Source of the DNA: Ramlibacter tataouinensis
Lineage (GTDB): Bacteria; Pseudomonadota; Gammaproteobacteria; Burkholderiales; Burkholderiaceae_C
Length of the DNA stretch: 9,025 nucleotides
Assembly: GCA_002427815.1 (NCBI GenBank)
Contig: DIZF01000038.1
Span: 1-9,025, forward strand
Direction: 5' to 3'
In this document: one piece after another, positions 5,482 through 9,025 of the stretch
Layout: each line of letters starts with the position of its first letter
Position numbering within the stretch: the stretch's first letter is position 1
The notes under the pieces: generated by a model
Databases searched by the model: none
Seen by the model: only the letters and a program-made list of their open reading frames with translations
Told to the model about the DNA's origin: nothing
Made by a program: the position numbers and the translations under genes

Positions 5482-6438
5482 GCGGCAGACCTCGCCGATC
5501 CAGCCCAGGGCCTGCCTGCGAATCTCGCCGTTGGTCTCGCCGAGCAACATGAGGTTGTTGTTCTCCCGGTAGCTCCAGCGGGCGTAGGCCGCCGGCCCGA
5601 AGCCAGGATGGAATCGCTCGTCGAGTTCATTCTTGCGCACGGGATCCCACAGCACCAGGGCCGGCTTGCTGAACGCGGTGGCCACGTGCGCGACCGAACT
5701 GTCGAAGCCCATGAACATGTCCGATGCCCAGACGATCGCCATCATCTGGCGCAGCGTGGTCTCGAACCGGGTCGTGGGCAGCTTCTTGTCCTCCTTTGCG
5801 TGCAGGCCGACCTCGACCACGGAGATGCCCTTGGGCATTTCCGCGAGCAGGCGCAGCCATTCATCGCGGTACCAGGCGTGGGTTTCCCGCGGCGAGCTGG
5901 TCCCGTAGGGATGGATGCACAGAACCGGCCGCGGCAGGGCCGCCAGCGTGGCGAGGGCCTGTTGGCGCTCGTCCAGCGACAGGTAGAGGCTCGGCCGCAG
6001 CGTGCGTGGGACCACGCCGTACTCGGCACAGATGTTGGCGATCATGTGCCCGAACTGGCAGTGGGTTTCGTGGACGCTGTTGATGTCGCGCAGGACGTCC
6101 GGCGCGATTGCGCCCGCGTCGACGATCTTGCCGACGAAGGGGTTTTCCTTCCAGATCGGATACGGCTCTTCGTGGCCGACCGTGCCGACGTCCACCGGCG
6201 CCATCCGGCCGGTGAGGATATCGAGCGGGTGGCCGTTGCGCATGCCGAGTTCCTCCACCACCCGGGTGTACATCAGCACGTCACCGATGCCTGTGGCATT
6301 GGGAATGGCGATGTCGCAGCCGTAGGCGCCCGCTATGAAGCACACGGCCTGGAAGCGGCTGGTCGGGCGGATTTCTCCGCCCGACCCTCCTTCCGAGTGC
6401 GCGATCCGCATCTGGGTCGTCCTGGTGGAAGAGGGCAC
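5461..6438 (-). CDS. Glycosyltransferase family 9 (heptosyltransferase-like)
   Basis: Protein of 325 residues from a GTG at 6438. An ATG at 6411 (316 residues) is the more likely start because AGGA lies eight bases upstream. It resembles GT9 enzymes, a GT-B fold family that includes the ADP-heptose:LPS heptosyltransferases. The N-terminal glycine loop is IPNATGIGDVL (45-55, GTG numbering). The acceptor-to-donor domain transition is near CIHPYGTSSPRETHAWYRDEW (174-194). The donor-site motif MGFDSSVAHVATAFSKPALVLWDP (243-266) matches the family pattern of Asp-Ser-x2-x-His followed by a Pro-containing strand. No membrane segment or signal peptide is seen. About 40 residues precede the first strand, longer than usual for the family, and a perfect hairpin is embedded there. 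The gene follows a DUF1508 gene on the same strand and overlaps the 3' end of the nuclease-STAND gene by 21 bp tail-to-tail. The sugar donor and acceptor cannot be deduced; a role in surface polysaccharide is the family default. Confidence 0.75.
   Translation of the reverse strand: MPSSTRTTQMRIAHSEGGSGGEIRPTSRFQAVCFIAGAYGCDIAIPNATGIGDVLMYTRVVEELGMRNGHPLDILTGRMAPVDVGTVGHEEPYPIWKENPFVGKIVDAGAIAPDVLRDINSVHETHCQFGHMIANICAEYGVVPRTLRPSLYLSLDERQQALATLAALPRPVLCIHPYGTSSPRETHAWYRDEWLRLLAEMPKGISVVEVGLHAKEDKKLPTTRFETTLRQMMAIVWASDMFMGFDSSVAHVATAFSKPALVLWDPVRKNELDERFHPGFGPAAYARWSYRENNNLMLLGETNGEIRRQALGWIGEVCRSIGAHV
6361..6386 (-). repeat. Perfect 11-bp hairpin with GAAA loop, REP-like
   Basis: On the minus strand the sequence GGTCGGGCGGA, loop GAAA, TCCGCCCGACC forms a perfect 11-bp stem closed by a GNRA-type tetraloop. 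It lies in the N-terminal extension of the GT9 reading frame, where it encodes a Gly/Ser/Pro-rich stretch, and 74 bases beyond the stop of the DUF1508 gene. There is no T-run on either side, so it is not a standard terminator. Its GC-rich GGTCGGGC arm is like that of dispersed REP-type palindromes in proteobacteria, but copy number cannot be judged from one window. Confidence 0.6.
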
Positions 6439-6459
6439 GCCGCTGGCGGGCTGGCCGCC

Positions 6460-6786
6460 TTAGGTGTTGTCCACCGTCGCGGCCGACGGGGCGTTCGCCT
6501 TGACCCAATCGATGCCCTTGTCGCGCGCCGAAGTGGACGAGTACGTCTCGCTGGCGCCGATCGTCTCGCCGTTGGCCGCCACCAGCGTGAAGTACGGGCC
6601 GGCCTTACCGTCGAGGCGGCGGTAGCGGGCGTCGAGCGGCGCGTTGGTCTTCACCGACGCGATGCCGCTCTCCGCGCCATGCTTGGTCTTGTAGCGCTCG
6701 CTGGTCAGCACGGTTTCGCCGTTGGCCGCCTTCAGGTTGAACATGAACTGGTCGACGCTACGCTTCAGATCGAAATGGATGCCCAT
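6460..6786 (-). CDS. DUF1508 (YegP-type) protein with two repeats
   Basis: Protein of 108 residues made of two tandem DUF1508 units: residues about 14-50 (FMFNLKAANGETVLTSERY ... VKTNAP) and 65-100 (YFTLVAANGETIGASETY ... VKANAP). Both carry the family hallmark of an AANGE turn, then a strand, then [ST]E-x-Y, then a helix with a Gly-Ile and a closing K-x-N-A-P. The double-unit form and length match E. coli YegP. The family folds as a small beta-beta-beta-alpha unit, and its biochemical role is not settled. The start ATG at 6786 has AAGGA about ten bases upstream. The gene lies 48 bp ahead of the preferred GT9 start on the same strand and is preceded by a probable terminator, so it may have its own promoter or receive read-through. 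Confidence 0.88.
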   Translation of the reverse strand: MGIHFDLKRSVDQFMFNLKAANGETVLTSERYKTKHGAESGIASVKTNAPLDARYRRLDGKAGPYFTLVAANGETIGASETYSSTSARDKGIDWVKANAPSAATVDNT

Positions 6787-6800
6787 GAGAAGAGTTCCTT

Positions 6801-6844
6801 GAAGAAAAGGTGAGGGGAGGCGCCCGGCACTCGGGTCGCCTCCC
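6801..6844 (-). terminator. Probable intrinsic terminator after the YjzC-like gene
   Basis: Read on the minus strand, ten bases after the stop of the YjzC-like gene, a strong hairpin forms. The outer stem is GGGAGGCG with CGCCTCCC (6837-6844 and 6815-6822). The inner stem is CCCG with CGGG (6832-6835 and 6823-6826), with one bulged base and a five-base loop. After CTCACC comes TTTTCTTC. The T-tract is short and offset, so termination may be partial and allow read-through into the DUF1508 gene. Confidence 0.6.
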
Positions 6845-6853
6845 AGTGAGGGA

Positions 6854-7039
6854 CTACCGGTTGCTGTCCGGCGTCCGCTTGACCGGCACCCAGTTGCTGT
6901 TGGGTGTGGTCGTGGGCGGCATCGGCTTGCAATCCGGCACCGTCACGAAGTTGTCCCGGCGTCCGCCGCGCGGGCCCACTTCCTGATAGATGCCGCCGTT
7001 GTTGCCGGTGTTGGTGCCGGGCTTTTTGCCTGCTGTCAT
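6854..7039 (-). CDS. YjzC-like small protein
   Basis: Protein of 61 residues. The segment KPGTNTGNNGGIYQEVGPRG (6-25) carries the conserved core of the YjzC family, in which a Gly-rich stretch precedes [GN]IY-x-E-[VI]G. It is followed by a Pro/Thr-rich region (PMPPTTTPNSNWVPVKRT) with the typical single Trp near the C-terminus. The family consists of very small proteins of unknown function. The start ATG at 7039 has AAAGGA six bases upstream on the minus strand. A promoter lies at 7093-7121 and a terminator just after the stop, so it is probably transcribed mainly as a single gene. No membrane or export signal is visible. Confidence 0.75.
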   Translation of the reverse strand: MTAGKKPGTNTGNNGGIYQEVGPRGGRRDNFVTVPDCKPMPPTTTPNSNWVPVKRTPDSNR

Positions 7040-7092
7040 TTCGAGTCCTTTCTTGCGTCGAATGCCTCGGCCAAAAGAACCGGCGGCAACGC

Positions 7093-7121
7093 AGTGTATT
7101 ACAAATAGATGCCTACTTCAA
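7093..7121 (-). promoter_or_regulatory. Candidate sigma70 promoter for the YjzC-like gene
   Basis: On the minus strand, TTGAAG (7121-7116) and TACACT (7098-7093) are separated by exactly 17 bp. Each box matches the consensus at four of six positions. The start of transcription would fall near 7086, about 47 bases before the ATG. Confidence 0.5.
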
Positions 7122-7129
7122 TATCATGG

Positions 7130-7158
7130 TTGATTCTTGGCAGGTGCACGGCTATACT
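7130..7158 (+). promoter_or_regulatory. Candidate sigma70 promoter for the YozE-domain gene
   Basis: TTGATT (7130-7135) and TATACT (7153-7158) with a 17-bp spacer; the -10 box matches five of six positions. Transcription from near 7165 would give a 5' leader of about 140 bases before the gene at 7306. The -35 boxes of this promoter and of the opposite promoter are only eight bases apart, so the two polymerases would compete or be co-regulated. Between this promoter and 7305 no other gene is supported. Confidence 0.5.
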
Positions 7159-7305
7159 TGCCCTCGAGCCGTCCCGCCAGCTCGCCCGCCCACGAGGCGA
7201 AGCCGGTTTCAGCAGCGTGTGAATCCCGAGTCTTGGCTGACCTCTCAGGTCTTCTGTGGCTCGATGTGTGGGCGCATCGATCCAAGGTGACCGCGGAGCA
7301 ACGCC

Positions 7306-7941
7306 ATGCCTTCATCACTTCCTGCCGTTCAAATCGAACAACTGCGCCGTAACGCCAAGCGTCTGGCCCGCCAGGAAAACATTCCTCTCCACGAAAGCCA
7401 GGACCGCCTTGCGCAGTCCGAGGGCTACAAGAACTGGTCGCTGCTTGCAAAGGGCGCCGACCAGGCGCCAGCGCGTGCGAGACCTCCGGCGCCATCCACA
7501 CGGCGCTACTACCTGCACGGAGACCAGTACGAGCCGGATCCGGCGAGGTACTACTGCGCCGAGTGCGACGTTTTCTTTGGGCCGGAACACTTCGACGAGG
7601 CGCACCGTGTCGACCACGGCGAACGCGCGTTGAAGGCCACCGAACGGTTCGAGAAGTCACCCGACGACTTTGCGTCCAGGGTTCACCGCCCGAAGGATGC
7701 GCCAACCATCCTTGCCGCGGCCATTGCCGCGGCGAAGGCCGCACGCGAAGCCAGGGAGGCGGCCAGGAGTCCCTTCCATCGATGGCTAGATAAGCAAAAG
7801 GACCGAGAGGACCCGGTCGGCGACCTGGCCAACGACATCCTGCACGGCAAGCACTTTCCCACCGGCACCGCGTCGTTGCCCGCGGTGAGGCGGTACCTCA
7901 CGGACCATCTGGCCTCACGAGAGGCACTGGGGGGGTCCTGA
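7306..7941 (+). CDS. YozE SAM-like domain protein with C2H2-like zinc motif
   Basis: Protein of 211 residues. It starts at ATG 7306 with GGAG seven bases upstream. Residues about 7-48 (IEQLRRNAKRLARQENIPLH ... QSEGYKNWSLLAK) resemble a small helical domain found at the N-terminus of several plasmid and phage-borne proteins, with the pattern of a basic helix, then a Gly-Tyr-x-x-Trp-x-x-Leu end. Residues 84-104 contain C84-x2-C87-x12-H100-x3-H104, the exact spacing of a C2H2 zinc finger, with aromatic residues F90/F91 and F96 that could form its core. Residues 136-154 are an Ala/Arg-rich helix. Residues 156-205 (SPFHRWLDKQKDREDPVGDL ... FP ... RRYL) match the YozE SAM-like domain. No catalytic motif is seen; binding of nucleic acid or protein is the likely role. 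It is convergent with the Abi_C pair and divergent from the YjzC-like gene. Confidence 0.72.
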   Translation: MPSSLPAVQIEQLRRNAKRLARQENIPLHESQDRLAQSEGYKNWSLLAKGADQAPARARPPAPSTRRYYLHGDQYEPDPARYYCAECDVFFGPEHFDEAHRVDHGERALKATERFEKSPDDFASRVHRPKDAPTILAAAIAAAKAAREAREAARSPFHRWLDKQKDREDPVGDLANDILHGKHFPTGTASLPAVRRYLTDHLASREALGGS

Positions 7942-7958
7942 GGGAAGCGTGGCGGGAA

Positions 7959-8021
7959 TTCGAGGCGTCCGGGCAGGGCGTCGTCAGCTAGCGCAAACGC
8001 CGCGCCGCAGGGCGCCTCGAA
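7959..8021. repeat. Inverted repeat between convergent genes
   Basis: Nine-bp perfect inverted repeat, TTCGAGGCG at 7959-7967 and CGCCTCGAA at 8013-8021, 45 bases apart, in the 148-bp gap between the convergent YozE-domain and Abi_C genes. No T-run follows either arm. It might form a large stem with internal pairing and serve as a weak bidirectional termination structure. Nothing else was recognised in this gap. Confidence 0.4.
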
Positions 8022-8089
8022 CCAGATCCCGCGCGGCGATGCCTGCCCGCGAGGCGCAAGGCAACCCTACCTCGGCGTGAGTTCCCGAT

Positions 8090-8578
8090 CTAGATGAAGT
8101 TCAGGAGCAACCGGCCAATGGAATTCGTCATGTCCCTGGCGAACAGGGCCAACCATCGCTGCGAGTCGCCGGCGAAATGCGCCTCGCTGAACCCATTGCG
8201 CGAATTCGCGACGGCATTGGTCAAGGTTGGAATAGCGTTGATGATCTGATCGGGGTATGGCCCCTGTAGCTTCAGCTTCGAAGCGATGTCATCCTTCACC
8301 ACGCGGCAAAGCTGAATAAGGTCGGTCAGCCCGGCCTGGTTCGCGACGTGCTTGCGGACATATGCCTTGTACAAGCCCTCAAGACAGGTGTACGTCAAGG
8401 TGGTTGCCCGGTTGTAGTGACCGGCATCGATGGCGTGGTCGATATCCCGGAGGCTGTTATTCAACTTTTCTGAGTTCCATAAATCAACTGGAACAAGCGT
8501 CACCGGGACTGCATGGCCGCCGCCGAAGACGATGCCCTTGATCGCTTCGGCGTCTTCCTTGGCGTGGGGTTCAATCAT
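8090..8578 (-). CDS. Abi_C (abortive infection C-terminal) / HEPN-like protein
   Basis: Protein of 162 residues resembling the Abi_C family. The helical core starts with LNNSLRDIDHAIDAGHYNRATTLTYTCLEGLYKAYVRKHV (39-78), in which the acidic residue after Cys (CLEG) is typical. It continues with LTDLIQLCRVVKDDIASKL and ends with IPTLTNAVANSRNGFSEAHF (116-135) and WLALFARDMTNSIGRLLLNFI. R127-N128-x5-H134 fits the R-x(4-6)-H active-site signature of HEPN ribonucleases. The family is linked to phage abortive infection and is thought to act on RNA. The start ATG (8578-8576) overlaps the upstream ORF by eight bases (ATGATTGA), so translation is coupled. Many relatives are thought to carry the upstream domain in the same chain, so this may be a naturally split version or a recent frameshift. 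Confidence is good for Abi_C and moderate for nuclease activity. Confidence 0.72.
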   Translation of the reverse strand: MIEPHAKEDAEAIKGIVFGGGHAVPVTLVPVDLWNSEKLNNSLRDIDHAIDAGHYNRATTLTYTCLEGLYKAYVRKHVANQAGLTDLIQLCRVVKDDIASKLKLQGPYPDQIINAIPTLTNAVANSRNGFSEAHFAGDSQRWLALFARDMTNSIGRLLLNFI

Positions 8579-8846
8579 CTTCGATGAAGATCCGGTACAC
8601 CTGAAAGCGCTGTGGCTCTTGCAGCTCTTGGAGCATTTCCCAATAGAACGACTTGCGCAAAGTGCTTTTGCCTCGGCCTTGCAGCAGCGGTATCAATTGC
8701 TCGTAGCTCGGGGATCCCGGGTCGACCTGCTGCAACACACGGCAGAAGTCGGGACCCGAGCAATAGGTAGGCGCCCCATTCCGGTTCAACACCGGAAAAA
8801 GGTAGTTGAAAGCCGCAATCCAGTTGACTGAGGCGTAATTGGTCAT
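8571..8846 (-). CDS. Small partner protein of the Abi_C gene
   Basis: Protein of 91 residues from ATG 8846, chosen over a GTG at 8888 because AAAGGAG lies five bases upstream. It contains an aromatic N-terminus (MTNYASVNWIAAFNYLFPVL), a central segment GPDFCRVLQQVDPGSPSYEQ, a basic patch GRGKSTLRKSFYWEM, and an acidic helical end LQELQEPQRFQVYRIFIEDD. GRGKST looks like part of a P-loop, but the needed upstream Gly is absent and the protein is too short for an ATPase. The arrangement resembles the N-terminal module that precedes Abi_C domains in longer proteins. The stop overlaps the Abi_C start by eight bases, so the two form an operon. A role as inhibitor, sensor or subunit of the Abi_C protein is inferred from linkage only. 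Confidence 0.65.
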   Translation of the reverse strand: MTNYASVNWIAAFNYLFPVLNRNGAPTYCSGPDFCRVLQQVDPGSPSYEQLIPLLQGRGKSTLRKSFYWEMLQELQEPQRFQVYRIFIEDD

Positions 8847-9025
8847 GATGACTCCTTTGCGTACGCCACTTCTGGGAGGACAACACACATGCGGTCAACA
8901 CCTCGCCGGGTCGGAGTGCGGTCAGTCTTCAAGAGGGGGTATTCGCAACTCCTTTGTTCGGGTAATCTCAGTGCGAGAGGACAAGAATAATTCAGGAGGA
9001 GTATCACTGCTGTCCGGTTAAATGA
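8847..9025. other. Upstream region of the Abi_C operon and possible IS edge
   Basis: No supported gene lies here. A short plus-strand frame ending at 9021 has no credible start and appears spurious. The 9-bp sequence ACTCCTTTG occurs at 8851-8859 and again at 8948-8956; on the minus strand both read as strong ribosome binding sites, but only the first is followed by an ATG. No clear sigma70 promoter for the operon was found. Near the right end, an AGGAGGAG at 8994-9001 and the terminal sequence CTGTCCGGTTAAA (from 9010) resemble the left end of an insertion element. Confidence 0.35.

Noticed and set aside
6361..6386. Intrinsic terminator after the DUF1508 gene
   Set aside because: The hairpin is strong but no T-run follows on either strand, and it lies within the GT9 reading frame.
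5608..6813. Plus-strand frame of 401 codons opposite the GT9 and DUF1508 genes
   Set aside because: It is antisense to two recognised families on the minus strand and is Arg/Ala/His-rich with no domain pattern.
7124..7744. Minus-strand frame of 206 codons opposite the YozE-domain gene
   Set aside because: Its Arg/Ser/Pro-rich composition is typical of antisense reading in GC-rich DNA, and the opposite strand has clear domains and a good start.
8571..8846. P-loop ATPase, from GRGKST in the small Abi_C partner
   Set aside because: The motif lacks the G-x4-GK[ST] spacing and the 91-residue protein has no Walker B or room for the fold.

Overview
The window is GC-rich DNA with strong third-position G/C preference in its best genes and short intergenic gaps. 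The content (a heptosyltransferase-like GT9 protein, a YegP-type DUF1508 protein, an Abi_C protein) suggests a chromosome or large mobile region of a Pseudomonadota bacterium, probably a betaproteobacterium or a member of the Xanthomonadales. No rRNA, tRNA, CRISPR array or clear transposase gene was seen. The gene mix looks like an accessory or defence-island segment.

Layout. (1) 1-1308: two coupled plus-strand ORFs of unknown function, the first apparently lacking its 5' part, run tail-to-tail into a small unknown minus-strand gene that carries a hexamer repeat. (2) 1309-1593: an AT-rich regulatory stretch with a perfect TATAAT box, three short palindromes and a nine-codon upstream ORF whose stop overlaps the start of the next gene. 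(3) 1594-1959: a small protein with a ribbon-helix-helix-like core, probably a DNA-binding regulator. (4) 2176-5481: the centrepiece, an 1101-residue protein that joins an Mrr/PD-(D/E)xK-type nuclease domain, a STAND-type ATPase and a helical-repeat C-terminus. This is the architecture of single-protein antiphage sensors of the Avs type. (5) 5461-7039, minus strand: a GT9-like glycosyltransferase, a two-repeat DUF1508 (YegP) protein and a YjzC-like small protein. (6) 7306-7941: a plus-strand protein with a helical N-terminal domain, a C2H2-like zinc-binding motif and a YozE SAM-like C-terminus, divergent from the YjzC-like gene across a paired promoter region. (7) 8090-8846, minus strand: a two-gene overlapping unit whose second product is an Abi_C/HEPN-like protein with an R-x6-H motif. 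(8) 8847-9025: non-coding, with a possible insertion-sequence edge at the right end.

Taken together, two candidate defence systems (the nuclease-STAND protein and the split Abi_C pair) flank small accessory genes. The nuclease-STAND gene could act alone. The RHH-like gene upstream may regulate its own promoter and possibly this locus. The Abi_C pair forms its own operon. All functions are inferred from motifs read by eye; no database search was possible.
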